From Rhynchopus euleeides (lineage: Eukaryota; Euglenozoa; Diplonemea; Diplonemida; Diplonemidae), in the NCBI GenBank assembly GCA_963210315.1, contig OY723254.1, forward strand, positions 1-64,000: 64,000 bases of DNA, given 5' to 3'. The translations under genes were made by a program, and so were the position numbers. Shown piece by piece: positions 52,869-62,452 of the stretch; the first letter of the stretch is position 1, and each line of letters opens with the position of its first letter. The notes under the pieces are model-generated. The model did no database searches, was not told the origin of the DNA, and worked only from the letters and a program-made list of their open reading frames with translations.

Positions 52869-53348
52869 TTACTTGTGTGCCTGAATTGTCGTCACAATGC
52901 GGTTGACATCAGCACCTTGGACCGAATCGACAAGAACATTGTCCTTGAAGAACTTGATCGTGGGGTAGCAGCTGATGCCGTACTCCTGCCGGAGGGAAGG
53001 GTGCTCATCGGCATTGATGCCAACGAAGGTGACCTCTGCGTGCTCTTCGCTCAGGTCTGCCAGCTTCGGGGCGAGCGTCCTGCAAGGCGGGCACCAAGTT
53101 GCGTAGAAGTCCATCACAACCAGCTGGCCTTTGCTCTTGGACTTGACAAACCCCTTCATCTCATCCACAGTGCACTTGGCGTCGGGGTGCTGCACCCGTT
53201 TCCAATCCTCCACCATCGGGCCTGCGTTACTCCGCATCAGCTGGAAGACAATCATTGCCGCCACTCCTGCGTACACCGGGCCCCAGTAGTTGTTCACCAG
53301 CATGTACACCGCCGCCGCAGCCAAAGCCTCACGCGGGATACCCATCAT
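52869..53348 (-). CDS. Membrane-anchored thioredoxin (about 159 aa)
   Basis: ATG at 53348. The N-terminus carries a hydrophobic segment (ALAAAAVYMLV...VYAGVAAMIVFQLM), probably one or two membrane passes. It is followed by a thioredoxin domain: VVMDFYATWCPPCRTLAPKL (the CPPC redox pair), VGINADEHPSLRQEYGI and the cis-Pro loop CYPTIKFFKDN. CPPC rather than CGPC suggests a more specialised thiol-disulfide role. The presence of both Cys and the cis-Pro supports activity. Topology is not certain; the domain could face the cytosol or an organelle lumen. Confidence 0.88.
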   Translation of the reverse strand: MMGIPREALAAAAVYMLVNNYWGPVYAGVAAMIVFQLMRSNAGPMVEDWKRVQHPDAKCTVDEMKGFVKSKSKGQLVVMDFYATWCPPCRTLAPKLADLSEEHAEVTFVGINADEHPSLRQEYGISCYPTIKFFKDNVLVDSVQGADVNRIVTTIQAHK

Positions 53349-56300
53349 TGTTCCAAAACTCGAATCTGCCTTGAGCCCTGTGGTTGTGGTGCAGTGGTGT
53401 GTGTTCCCCTGCAAAGTACCACCTGTCCCCACCACACCAACACATCATGGGCTATTGGCGACAGCCTCCGACGAGGCGCTCCTCTCCTCCTCTCCGTGGC
53501 ATTCAAACCCACAAGCTGACATCGTCACCAAGATGCAAAGCGCTGACATCACTGGGTGCGAAGGGGGGCGGAGCCTCCCATCAGCGGGCAGCGCAAGGGA
53601 GAGAGGGAGAGGGTGTGAGGGTGTGAGGGAACAGCTGTTGGGACACACAGAGCTACTTACTTCGTTCTGTTTTTGAAGGGGTCGATGGGGGGTCGGGTAT
53701 GTGCCGGGCCCACACACACAATATCACTGCCCGCATCCACCTACCCGCAAACCACCCCTGGCGCGAACGGAGGAAATCAGCAGTGCTGGCATCCTGCTCG
53801 TCTCGCATTTCACACCACAGCCCCACACCTTTGCGCTCATCATAGGGCCATCACCACACAGCAACGGTTTTTTTTTTTGCGGCCTGTGTGGTTGTCTTCG
53901 TCGTTTTTCTTCTGCGACCGGACATCCCCTTCTGGAGACACCGATCTACACTATGAACCGCTAGCTGATGCTGGAGCTTTCGGGAGCCTCTGCGAGTGGG
54001 TGGCCACGTTTTCTTTGGTGGACGCATCCAAAAGGAAATAAAGAAATAAAGAACCCGAAAAGAGGTCGAGGCACCCGCTCCACACCAGCATCTTGGGGCT
54101 GGGGGTTCTCAGTTCACACAGGTGAGGATCAGTCCTCTGTGAGGCGCTTATCCTGAAGACGTTCCAGTTCCCCAGTCGGTCTCCAGAAACTCGGGCCGCG
54201 TCTGGCGCTGTATCGCCTCGGCGGGGCTGTCGTCCCTTACAGTCTTCTCTGTACGAGGTCATCCACAGGCTGCACACCTGCCCCGCGGCTGTGTGGCAGT
54301 CTTCGCGGAGTGCAATGCGAAGGTCTGGCCTGACGTGGTGTGACTATTTAGACTCCAGGTGTCTCCACCCTTCCTGGTCTGGGGTAACGGTAACTTGTAA
54401 CCAGCCAGGAGGAACATATGCAGACACACCCTCGTTACGTTCTTGGTCAGGGAAGTGGGAGAGAGAGAGAGAGAGAGAAACTCGCGAGCATCACCCGCAG
54501 GCGCAAACCGCAGCAACACTAACAACCCAGGTGTACCACCCGTGGAAGGGGTGGGGGGGGTGAAGGAAAGATGTGCGACAAAGGGGGGGGGGGATCTTCA
54601 TCCAAAACGAAGTACACAACAGGGGAATGGCGCCGTAACAAAAACAATAGATGGCACCCCACCCCACATGGCACGGTTTGGCAGCGAAGCGGCCCCAGAA
54701 GCCCCACATCGGATCATGTGTGAACCCCCCCCCCCCATGCTCCTGCCATTGGGTTGGTGCTTGCATCAGGGGGCCGTTGGCCAGGGAGGCGGCACACCAG
54801 AAGGCAAGAAAAGAAAGAAATAAAACCAGACAGAGCAAGTGTGTGTGTCTATATGCCCCCCTGCTCCTCCTAGCACCCCCTTCTCCTGAATGTACTGGGG
54901 GGGGGGGGGGCAAGGCTGGACAAATGCTGCATTTTAAAAATATAAAACATAACATAAAATAAAGTGCAATAAAATGCAGTAAAGTGCAGTAAAATGCAGT
55001 AAAGTGCAATAAAGTGCAGGAGAGCGTGTTGTAGGGGTGGCTCGGCGTGACGGTGGGCAGGATGCTGACCTGCCGTGCCAGGGGACCCTGATCCGCCCAC
55101 TCTGGCCAACACAAGGCCACCAAGGCAGTGCCCCCGCCAGGCCCGCCCTGCTGCTGTTCGGCATGCTTGATGCTGCTTCCGAGTGCCGGGGCCAATCAGG
55201 CAGCAGGCGCACCCCAGCACCGCAGGCGCAGCAGGGCGGACCAGCACGGCGGTGTGCGGTGGGCAGTCCACCTTCCTCGGACGTTGTACAGCTGAGCTCT
55301 GGCGTACGGGTTCTTCACCATCCCGTTCGGGGAGGCTGGACATCAGAGCGGACTGAAAGCACTCAAAGCAGGACTGAAGCCAGGCGGAGGCCGCACCGAT
55401 CAGGTCCTGCGAACCCACCGACCCAACATAGGCAGGGCACATCCATCCCGGCCTGCATTCTCTGCCGGAGCCTTGGTGCGTCCCTGTGACCTTCAGGAGA
55501 ACCTCCGTGCAGGAGCGGTACTTTTTGCCATCTTCTGCGGGTTTGCGGCTGTCCGCAAACTTGCAGACGTGGCTGCACCTCTGTAAAGTGGGTGTGACTC
55601 CAGCATTTGGCCTGTCCATAGTGGTCCTCCCAGCTGTACGTATGCGAAGCCCAAGGCACCACTAAGGACCATGCACTTTATCCAAAAATCCGGAAAATAA
55701 AATACAATAAAATGCAGTAAAATGCAGTAAAATAAAGTGCAGTAAAGTGCAGTAAAAATTTGCTGCCAGCCTTGGGGGGGGGTAGTGAAATCGAATTTGA
55801 AGGGAGCACAAGAATGATCACCCTTCACTCGTCTGAATATACTGGGGGGGGGGGTGGAAATAACCTACACCCGCTCTCCCCCGCCCCCTCCCATCACCCC
55901 GTTGGTAAGTCTCAGACGGAGGCGCGAAAGGCCCAAGCGCCCGGAACCACATATCCTGTAGGGGTTCGATATATCCAATCGGTCATTTGCTTTGAGGGAA
56001 CCTCTCGCACCCTCACCCCCCCCCCCCCACACCTCCCTGAATGAGCTATAGCACACTGTTGCTGTGTGTGAGGCCAATCAAATCGATGAAGCAGTAGAAT
56101 ACAGGCACCCAGCGCAATCCTGGACACACGAAGAGAGAGGGTGGGTCCGAAGACCCACCAGAAGAACAGTCACCCGCGCCCCCCCCTCCCCCCCGTCCTA
56201 CACAGACCTCTCACATGCATCGATCCCTCGAACTGAACTTGAGTTAGAACTTCTTTTTGGATGAACGGCTCGCTGTGTCGGAGAGAGCACAGCCGCAGGC

Positions 56301-56566
56301 ATGGCTGCCCATCCCGCCCACCCTTGGGGGGTGCAGGGGGCGCGAGGGTTGCTGGCGCGCGGGTGGGCGAGGCAGCGCTGCGGCAAGCTAGGCGGGAGGA
56401 AGATGGCAAAGCATATCATGTCCGATGACGTCGCAGGTCGGAACGGAGACTGATGATGACGTACAGCATGGGCAGTGGGGTCAGGTGCAGTGCACACGGC
56501 GCTCCGCCCTCGGCCCCGTGCGTGCGTAGGGGGGGAGGACTAGCATAGCGTAGGGAGGTTGGCCCA
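53349..56566. other. Long gene-poor region with two AT-rich arrays
   Basis: No assignable gene. A Cys-containing minus frame at about 55619-55090 (CSHVCKFADSRKP, ECRPGWMCPAYVG) could be an exon of an unknown protein, but its ends are not defined. Long G and C runs occur at 54580-54590, 54726-54737, 54897-54910 and 55842-55853. Confidence 0.4.
54945..55757. repeat. Two short AT-rich arrays of TAAARTGCAG-type units (54945-55022, 55697-55757)
   Basis: Tandem units of 9-11 bp alternate TAAAATGCAG and TAAAGTGCAG/CA. The two arrays are about 750 bp apart. Each has a nearby CTGAATRTACTGGGGG motif, but on the outer side of each array, so the pair is roughly mirror-ordered rather than directly repeated. 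The sequence between is the Cys-rich candidate exon. Confidence 0.8.
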
Positions 56567-57497
56567 CTATTTTTTTTGGAGTGTGTTGCACAACCAGTCC
56601 AGGCCTTCGAACAGACCCTCCCCGTTCTTGGCGCTCGTTTTCCGGACGTGCCATTGCCGGTCCGTGATGGTAGTCAGGCCCAGGGCCTCGGAAACCTGCG
56701 CCTCGTTGAGAGCGTCTGTGGGGAGGGTGGGAATGTGGTAGGGTGTGCATGTTGTAACAATACAAGCCTGCCCCGGAAGAACTGAACTGAAAGGGTGGAA
56801 TACCGGGATCGGCGGCATTTCCCGGCGCACACAAGAAGGGATGCCACACAACAAGGAAGAGAATCGACAAGTCCATACCAGGCATGTCCTGCTTGTTTGC
56901 GTAGACACACAGGACGGAATCCTTCAGCTCCTCCTCCTCCAGCATGGCAAACAGCTCCTCCTTAGCAATGCCAAGGCGCTCCTTGTCGCAGCTGTCGACG
57001 ACGTATATTATCTGTGTGGTGCAGTGGTGGCAGGGTCCAGGAGGCAGGTCTTGCATACCGCGTCTGTGTTGGAGTAGTAGCACCGCCAGTAGGGCCGGAT
57101 GCTTGTCTGGCCGCCCAAGTCCCACACTTGCAAGCTTAGATTATTATGCTTTATTGTTTCGACGTTGAATCCGATTGCTGTTGGGTGGAGATGGGGTGGG
57201 GGTGCATGAACGTAGAGAGAAGGGCGAAAGAAGGAGCAGTCAGCATTGGTGCAGAAGTTGCACACTGCGCCCCCCTAACTACCTGTTGAGTATCCACCAG
57301 GGGATACAACAGGCCAGAAGGCCTCAGGGGCAGTTGAAGATGGAGGACATACTCGGAACCGCTGTCACCACATCACCAAGCTGCAGCTTGTACAGGATAG
57401 TCGTCTTCCCCGCGTTGTCCAGTCCCAGAATCAGGATACGCACCTCCTTGTCACCGAACCCCACCCCTTCCAGGAACCTCGACCATACAGTCCCCAT
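56567..57497 (-). CDS. ARL1: ADP-ribosylation-factor-like GTPase ARL1 (181 aa)
   Basis: Four exons: 57497-57353, 57177-57059, 57011-56879 and 56715-56567. Introns of 175, 47 and 163 bp all read GTATG...CAG, and the spliced CDS is 546 nt. Gly2 (MGTVWSRF) is a myristoylation site. Also present are the P-loop [19 protein letters not shown] (switch 1), [13 protein letters not shown] (switch 2; the [11 protein letters not shown] stretch is diagnostic of ARL1 versus ARF), NKQD and TSA. The length equals the family's usual 181 residues. ARL1 recruits GRIP-domain golgins and other effectors to the trans-Golgi. Confidence 0.95.
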
Positions 57498-57899
57498 GAC
57501 AACACCCGCCCTCGCTGGGCGTGGCCTCAGACACTGCAGGTGTGGTGGTGGCAGTGCAGAGCGCATGAACACATTGGCACGCGTGACTGGAGGACAACCG
57601 GTGGAGGGGAGGGGGTGGTGGGGAAGGGAAGGGCAATCAACCAGACAAAGCGGTCTTCTTCAACCTCCACCTTGAACCATCCTCTCGCCGCAATCGTCTC
57701 CCAGTGTCCGGCCAGAAAAGGACACAGGAAAGATGCCAGGCCGAAGACGCACATCAACCGATAAGGTTAGATCTGGCTGTAGCGGCAACACCTTCGCCCA
57801 CACCAACACGGGAAAGTCGTCTTCAGCTCTGCCTGCTCCACCGGCTTGCAGTGTTGAACTGACGATATTTTCCGCGAGAGTGTGCTTGAAAAAATAGGA
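57498..57899. other. Short intergenic region between ARL1 and the retrotransposon
   Basis: No gene seen. The retrotransposon's 3' boundary probably lies in this interval but I could not define it. Confidence 0.4.
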
Positions 57900-60695
57900 T
57901 CACAGTGGACCTCTCTTGCCCCCGTTGGAAAAATCTATCGCCGCAAAGGCACGCATTCGAGCGGCACTCTCTGCGTTGCCTCTGTGGCCCACAGTGGGTA
58001 AAAGTGTCACTGCGCTTTGTTCGGCACTTTTTGCTTTGGTTTCTTTTTTGCGTTGACGCTTCCACACTACCCTCGTCCGAGGGGCGCTGTTGTGGAAGAC
58101 AGCGGTCTGGTTTGCTGCATTTGGTCTAAGGGTGACATCGAGTGGGATCGGCGCCGGATGGACGGCCCCTCTCGTATAGCAGTCCGCGCGTTGCTCTGTC
58201 GTCGGGACCCACACCGCATCCAGCGTGAGATTCTTAGCCGTCGCAGTGTTCACGATGTGTTGTAGCAGGATATTTCCCCGAAAGTTGCTGCAGTGTCCCT
58301 TTACGAGGCAGTGCACCAGCGGCAGGTTGTCGATGTAGCAGCGCACTGTGCACCCGCTCGCGATGATGAGTCTGAGTCCCTGTAGGGCCGCGTAAGCCTC
58401 CTTCAGGAAGATGTGCGCCCCGCGTTCCTGCTCGGAGAACACTCCCTGCGACACCCTCTCTGACGTCCCCTCGATCGCGATCGCCGCCCACGCTGTGCTC
58501 GACGCGTCGCTCCAGACCGAGGCGCCTCGTGTGTGTGGCACACATGTCAGCCAGCTATTCTGTTCGAGGAAGGACATCCGCAGGCGCAGCTCGTGCCGCA
58601 CCGAGGGTGGTGCCACCGCCTTTAAGTCCCACTTTCCCTTATCTTCCAGCGTTGTCCGGGCAATCCTCCTGATGTAGGACAGCATCGCTGGCGCGAAACA
58701 GAGCGGGCTGCGCGTCACGTAACTCTGCCACACCACACTACCGAAAATCTTGAAGGCGCGCCTCGGCGTTACGTCTCCTGCGATCATCTCGGCCAGGCTC
58801 CTGTGCGCAATAGCTAGGGAGTACGACCAACCCATGCACAGTACCTGCAGGCGAGCGTCGACGAAATCGTTCCGCTTGTCACCGATACGCACCCCGAAGA
58901 ACTTCTGTATATCCTCCGCCACCGGGAACTGGTAGAACCAGCTACGCGCATCGGCCAATACAACCCAGTCAGCGTTAGCCAGCCTCTGGGCCACTCTCGT
59001 GATGGAATTTAGGCGCATGTCGGGCGGGGGCTTCATCGCCTTGTTCAGCGTCCTGGCGTCCACTATAAACCTGAGGCCCCCGCTCTTTTTGGCCACGGTG
59101 TAGGCCGGGTGGATCAGCGTTGATTCTTCTTGCACCAAGACCCCGTAGTCCTCCAGCTGCCCGAGGTGCTGGAGCATGTGTCTGGACACCTTTCGCTTCT
59201 CCCTCGCGAACGCCCCTTCACGCCCCGGCAGCAGTGCCTCGCGGAACACCGCCGTGTCCGTTATCATGTCGATGACCCCGTCCAGCTCCCCGTCCGTGTC
59301 GAGTTGTCTCAATGCATCGATGTCCAGTCGTGTAGTCCCGATGGGGGCGAGCTTCTGATGTTGTCCCGTGTCTCCCTGCTCGTGTGGTCGAACAGTCGTG
59401 TCCCCCAGAGGCACTCCGATCTCTTCTCCGTATATGTGTTCCACTGCCGGCCCGTAGTCCGCGTCCTCCTGTCCGCTGCTCCAGTTTTCGTAGCCCCAGT
59501 CTCCCTCCACCGTCTTTCGCTGTGGCACCCGTGGTGGTGGAAGACGCCCTCGCTCGTCGTCGTCATCCGGTGTCGCGTCGTACATCGGTGCTGCGGCTAG
59601 AAGCCGCCTCATCTTCTTTTGCATAGGAGGGAAATGGGATGCCACGATGTCTCCGTCGCGACGCCGCCGCTTTGCCCTGCGCTTTTTAGACCTCACCAAG
59701 CCAGTCGGCTCGACACTGCCTCGGTCTCTGTGATCCGAATGTTCTCCGCCGCGTCGATGTAGCGCACCACCCCCTCGATGGTGCTGTGTCGGGACAGCAG
59801 CCTGATCTCTTCTAGCGGCAGCCCAAGCCTCGCGAGGTGCGTCAGTGCCCCCCGTCTCAACGAGTGTGGTGTCAGCGTCAGCTTCACCCGCTTCACCGCC
59901 GCCGCTATGGATGCATAAGTCACAGTCTGTGGAAACACCTTTTTCTCTCGCGAACGCGCCGTCGTGCGCAGGTGCTCTGTGAGAAGCTCGTAGTAGCGTC
60001 GAGGCATTCGCAACCCTGTCATCCGTCCGACTCTGTATGGATCGGACTTCGACTGCGTCCACCGTACTGCGACCTGTCCGTTCCCCATCGGCTTGACATC
60101 GTCCCTGTCCAAACGCAGGACATCTGAGCTCCGAGCTGCCCCCGCCCACATCAGACTCAGCGCGATCTTCACCACGTCCCTGGGCTCTCGCTGCATGGCT
60201 TCCTTTGCCTCCTCTCGCGTTGCGGGCACAGCGTGTTTCTGGGGTTTCAGTGCCCCTCTCCGCTTTAGCGCTCTCCTGAAGTCCCGCAAAATGCTGCTGT
60301 GTTCGAGGTGGATGCCGGCGAACCTGCGGAGCGCCGCCACCAGGTTGTTGGTGTACTGCAGCGCCGACTGCACTGACAGCCCCTCCGCCTGGAGGTGTGC
60401 CATCCACAGCATCACGCCTTCGTCGTGCGACTCGACACACTCCTTCTCCTGCCACACTTCCAGGAAATCCCCGTACCGCTCCATGGTCCGCGACAGTGTT
60501 TTCCAGTAGTTTGGGGAGAGTGCGTCTCCCAAGATGCCCCTCAGCGTCGCTCGCACCACGTTGCGCGCCTTCTCGGTCAGTGGGGCTTGTGTTTTCTTCT
60601 TGCGTCCCGTGCTTTTGTTGCTCCTTTCTGTCGGTAGTTGGCGGTGCAGGGTCTGAAGAGGTAGGGTTGGGCGGGCGGGTGTTTGCTTGAGTCAT
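57900..60695 (-). CDS. Reverse transcriptase/RNase H frame, RT active-site motif C missing
   Basis: The frame opens with an ATG overlapping gag's stop and runs 931 codons. The first about 345 overlap the recombinase in another phase and look like non-protein composition. The RT part starts near 59660. Motifs seen are SGGLRFIVDARTLNK, ADARSWFYQFPV (motif A, Asp) and LCMGWSYSLAIAHRSL (motif B). The sequence then jumps from AEMIAG to RRAFKIFGSVVW, a later connection segment. The YxDD-type motif C and roughly 100 residues are absent, with no intron border visible. RNase H is complete: VWSDASSTAWAAI (Asp), FLKEAYAAL (Glu), RCYIDNLPL (Asp) and TTEQRADCYTRG (Asp). The copy is probably not self-sufficient. 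Confidence 0.72.
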   Translation of the reverse strand: MTQANTRPPNPTSSDPAPPTTDRKEQQKHGTQEENTSPTDREGAQRGASDAEGHLGRRTLPKLLENTVADHGAVRGFPGSVAGEGVCRVARRRRDAVDGTPPGGGAVSAVGAAVHQQPGGGAPQVRRHPPRTQQHFAGLQESAKAERGTETPETRCARNARGGKGSHAARAQGRGEDRAESDVGGGSSELRCPAFGQGRCQADGERTGRSTVDAVEVRSIQSRTDDRVANASTLLRASHRAPAHDGAFAREKGVSTDCDLCIHSGGGEAGEADADTTLVETGGTDAPREAWAAARRDQAAVPTQHHRGGGALHRRGGEHSDHRDRGSVEPTGLVRSKKRRAKRRRRDGDIVASHFPPMQKKMRRLLAAAPMYDATPDDDDERGRLPPPRVPQRKTVEGDWGYENWSSGQEDADYGPAVEHIYGEEIGVPLGDTTVRPHEQGDTGQHQKLAPIGTTRLDIDALRQLDTDGELDGVIDMITDTAVFREALLPGREGAFAREKRKVSRHMLQHLGQLEDYGVLVQEESTLIHPAYTVAKKSGGLRFIVDARTLNKAMKPPPDMRLNSITRVAQRLANADWVVLADARSWFYQFPVAEDIQKFFGVRIGDKRNDFVDARLQVLCMGWSYSLAIAHRSLAEMIAGDVTPRRAFKIFGSVVWQSYVTRSPLCFAPAMLSYIRRIARTTLEDKGKWDLKAVAPPSVRHELRLRMSFLEQNSWLTCVPHTRGASVWSDASSTAWAAIAIEGTSERVSQGVFSEQERGAHIFLKEAYAALQGLRLIIASGCTVRCYIDNLPLVHCLVKGHCSNFRGNILLQHIVNTATAKNLTLDAVWVPTTEQRADCYTRGAVHPAPIPLDVTLRPNAANQTAVFHNSAPRTRVVWKRQRKKETKAKSAEQSAVTLLPTVGHRGNAESAARMRAFAAIDFSNGGKRGPL
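59693..60559 (-). CDS. Tyrosine recombinase, all catalytic residues present
   Basis: The frame is the same as gag's and stays open from the gag UGA (60692) down to 59693. I mark it from the first codon of the conserved part; no ATG lies before it, so UGA readthrough to a gag-YR fusion is the simplest expression route. The helical N-terminal core-binding domain (YGDFLEVWQEKECVESHDEG) is followed by the catalytic domain: GAARSSDVLRL (Arg I), TQSKSDPYRVG (Lys), TPHSLRRGALTHL (His-x-x-Arg), LSRHST (His) and VVRYID (Tyr). It would integrate circular cDNA by recombination without making target duplications. Confidence 0.82.
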   Translation of the reverse strand: MVRATLRGILGDALSPNYWKTLSRTMERYGDFLEVWQEKECVESHDEGVMLWMAHLQAEGLSVQSALQYTNNLVAALRRFAGIHLEHSSILRDFRRALKRRGALKPQKHAVPATREEAKEAMQREPRDVVKIALSLMWAGAARSSDVLRLDRDDVKPMGNGQVAVRWTQSKSDPYRVGRMTGLRMPRRYYELLTEHLRTTARSREKKVFPQTVTYASIAAAVKRVKLTLTPHSLRRGALTHLARLGLPLEEIRLLSRHSTIEGVVRYIDAAENIRITETEAVSSRLAW

Positions 60696-61738
60696 TGCTT
60701 TGATCCCTTTGACCCGGTGTGCCCCTTCCCCCTTCCCTTCCCCTTTCCCGACGGTGTGTGATACGGTTCGTAGCGCCAGTCTCGCTGTTGAGGAAAAACG
60801 GCTGAGCGGGACCTCTCCGCTTGCTCCTCCCGCGACGCTGCATCCACGGCGTCCTTCACAAATTTGTGGTGTAGAACAGCGGAGAAACCCGCGAACCCCG
60901 CATCAAGGCATTTCTGCTCGTACACCCCTCGGGCCGTTTTCCCCCGCACCACCGTCAGCGCCGACAACCTTGCCACTGCGTGGTGCAGGCCCTTGCGGTG
61001 AGCCTGGTTCAGCCCGGTGCTGTTGACGAGGAGGAGGATGTTGTCCAGAGTCTCGAAAGCCCGCTTGAGGTGATCCAGCCAGTCTGCCTTGTTCTCGCCG
61101 ATCGCCCCGATCGCCGCCTCGTTAAAAGCTGTAGACAGCTTGTTCCTCACCTCCCTTCTCATATGAGCTGAAGCCATGGTGCCCCACGTTGCGACTACGT
61201 GGGGACTAAAATCTGCGGGTAGCTCCTCCTCCACGGCCTGCAGGCGGTCACCCATCCCCTTCAAAGCCTTCTCCATGTCGATCACCCTGGCCTCCAGTCT
61301 CGTGTTTTGCTTCTTGATGGTGACGAGCTCCGCGAGGACTTGGTCCAGCTTGTCTGATCCCTCGTGCGCGCTGGCAGACTGCTCCGGTTGGTTCATGTCC
61401 CCCTCCTGCTGCGCGTCGTCTTCCCAGTCATCACTGTCGGAGTGCTCCACACGGTGTTCCTCCGGCAACGCGTCTGGGCTGGCCAGCCAGGAGCACGCTG
61501 GACATATCCAGTGGGGCTCCCCCGCCGTCTGCATAAAAAGCTCGGCGGTGCCGGCCGTCGTGTGCTTTTTCATGCACGACTTTGTCGTGCGGCACCCACA
61601 GCGGTAGCACGTGATTGTCGCGCTGTGAGAGACCCCGCACGACGGGAAGATGCAGGCCTCCTGCGGAGCATTCATGCCATCGCCCGGACCTGCCAAGGAC
61701 GGCACCACCCTGTCCCAGTCCACGGCGGAGTAGGCCAT
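60692..61738 (-). CDS. Gag-like protein with PHD-like zinc finger (348 aa)
   Basis: ATG at 61738. Residues 28-80 contain a Cys/His array (IFPSCGVSHSATITCYRCGC, CMKKH, HWICPACSW) that reads as a PHD/RING-like zinc finger. An acidic linker and a coiled coil (LAELVTIKKQNTRLEARVID) follow, then a helical domain. The tail is Gly/Lys-rich and basic (GKGKGRGKGHTGSKGSKQ), suited to nucleic-acid binding. The UGA stop is immediately followed by C and overlaps the ATG of the RT frame (ATGA). The recombinase frame continues in phase beyond the stop without an ATG of its own. Confidence 0.75.
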   Translation of the reverse strand: MAYSAVDWDRVVPSLAGPGDGMNAPQEACIFPSCGVSHSATITCYRCGCRTTKSCMKKHTTAGTAELFMQTAGEPHWICPACSWLASPDALPEEHRVEHSDSDDWEDDAQQEGDMNQPEQSASAHEGSDKLDQVLAELVTIKKQNTRLEARVIDMEKALKGMGDRLQAVEEELPADFSPHVVATWGTMASAHMRREVRNKLSTAFNEAAIGAIGENKADWLDHLKRAFETLDNILLLVNSTGLNQAHRKGLHHAVARLSALTVVRGKTARGVYEQKCLDAGFAGFSAVLHHKFVKDAVDAASREEQAERSRSAVFPQQRDWRYEPYHTPSGKGKGRGKGHTGSKGSKQ

Positions 61739-61833
61739 TACCGTTCAACTCTCACCCGTCCGGCTCCCCCACCTGTACGCGCTTCTCCTGCCCCTCTTCC
61801 TATGCCGCTCCTCTCTCGCTCGCACCCAGAGGA

Positions 61834-62046
61834 CAGTCTCCCCGGTAGGAAGGTCCTGCCTCTTTTGATACCTCGCTTTCACAGAGTACAGTCTCCCCGG
61901 TAGGAAGGTCCTGCCTCTTTTGATACCTCGCTTTCACAGTGGACAGTCTCCCCGGTAGGAAGGTCCTGCCTCTTTTGATACCTCGCTTTCACAGAGTACA
62001 GTCTCCCCGGTAGGAAGGTCCTGCCTCTTGGTCTCCTTGATACCTC
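61834..62046. repeat. 55-bp tandem repeat, about four copies, in the retrotransposon leader
   Basis: CAGTCTCCCCGGTAGGAAGG starts at 61834, 61889, 61944 and 61999, exactly 55 bp apart. The units are nearly identical, alternating CACAGAGTA and CACAGTGGA at the junctions. It lies just upstream of the gag ATG on the minus strand, where promoter or packaging signals would be expected. Confidence 0.93.
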
Positions 62047-62120
62047 TTGTTTTCTCCTTGATGTCGCTCCTCTTCGGTCAGTCGTAGCTTTCACTTCCAC
62101 GTGTTGATGATTCTCGATAA

Positions 62121-62142
62121 TTTGCGTTGACGCTTCCACACT
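62121..62142. repeat. 22-bp direct repeat of the retrotransposon, 5' copy
   Basis: Identical in the same orientation to 58047-58068, which lies in the last part of the RT/RNase H frame (both contain GCGTTGACGCTTCCACACT). This is consistent with the split direct repeats of PAT/Ngaro-type elements. Confidence 0.8.
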
Positions 62143-62452
62143 CACACTCCTGCTGATGATGGTGTCGTGAGTGAGGAGCACAAGGGCACGAACAAGCACG
62201 CGACACTTTCCGCCCACATCGAAGTGTGCTGAATAATATATAGTTATCATCCGGCTTGGCTCATCGAATAGCCCTTCACCAGCTCGCTGCCAATCTGCCA
62301 CGGGTTGTGGCGTCTGACCTGGCGGCATGGTTGAATAAGCACATCCCGACGCGAGGCATCGCCTGTGCAGGCAGCCCACCCACATGGTGGGCCTGCATCC
62401 CGCAAGGTTCAACGAGATGCAGCGACAGCCGATGGACAGTATGTGCAGCGCA
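62143..62452. other. Intergenic, no gene seen
   Basis: This lies between the retrotransposon leader and the stop of the ubiquitin-like gene. The 5' end of the element may extend into it. Confidence 0.5.

Larger units (their letters stand above)
57900..62142 (-). mobile_element. DIRS/Ngaro-like tyrosine-recombinase retrotransposon
   Basis: Gag (61738-60692), a tyrosine recombinase (59693-60559, in gag's frame) and RT/RNase H (to 57900) lie in the order known from DIRS-like elements, with YR and RT frames overlapping. There is no integrase and no LTR pair. A 22-bp direct repeat occurs upstream of gag (62121-62142) and near the RT/RNase H end (58047-58068). Split direct repeats are typical of PAT/Ngaro elements. 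A four-copy 55-bp array lies in the 5' leader. Exact ends are not resolved. A degraded relative is at 2054-4026. Confidence 0.8.

Noticed and set aside
54443..55489. Plus-strand frames in the 53.3-56.5 kb gap
   Set aside because: Low-complexity translations without domains, opposite to the strand of every supported gene.
59650..60695. N-terminal 345 residues of the RT frame as a real protein domain
   Set aside because: Composition is that of an out-of-phase reading of the recombinase, whose own frame has all catalytic residues; no domain is visible in the RT phase here.
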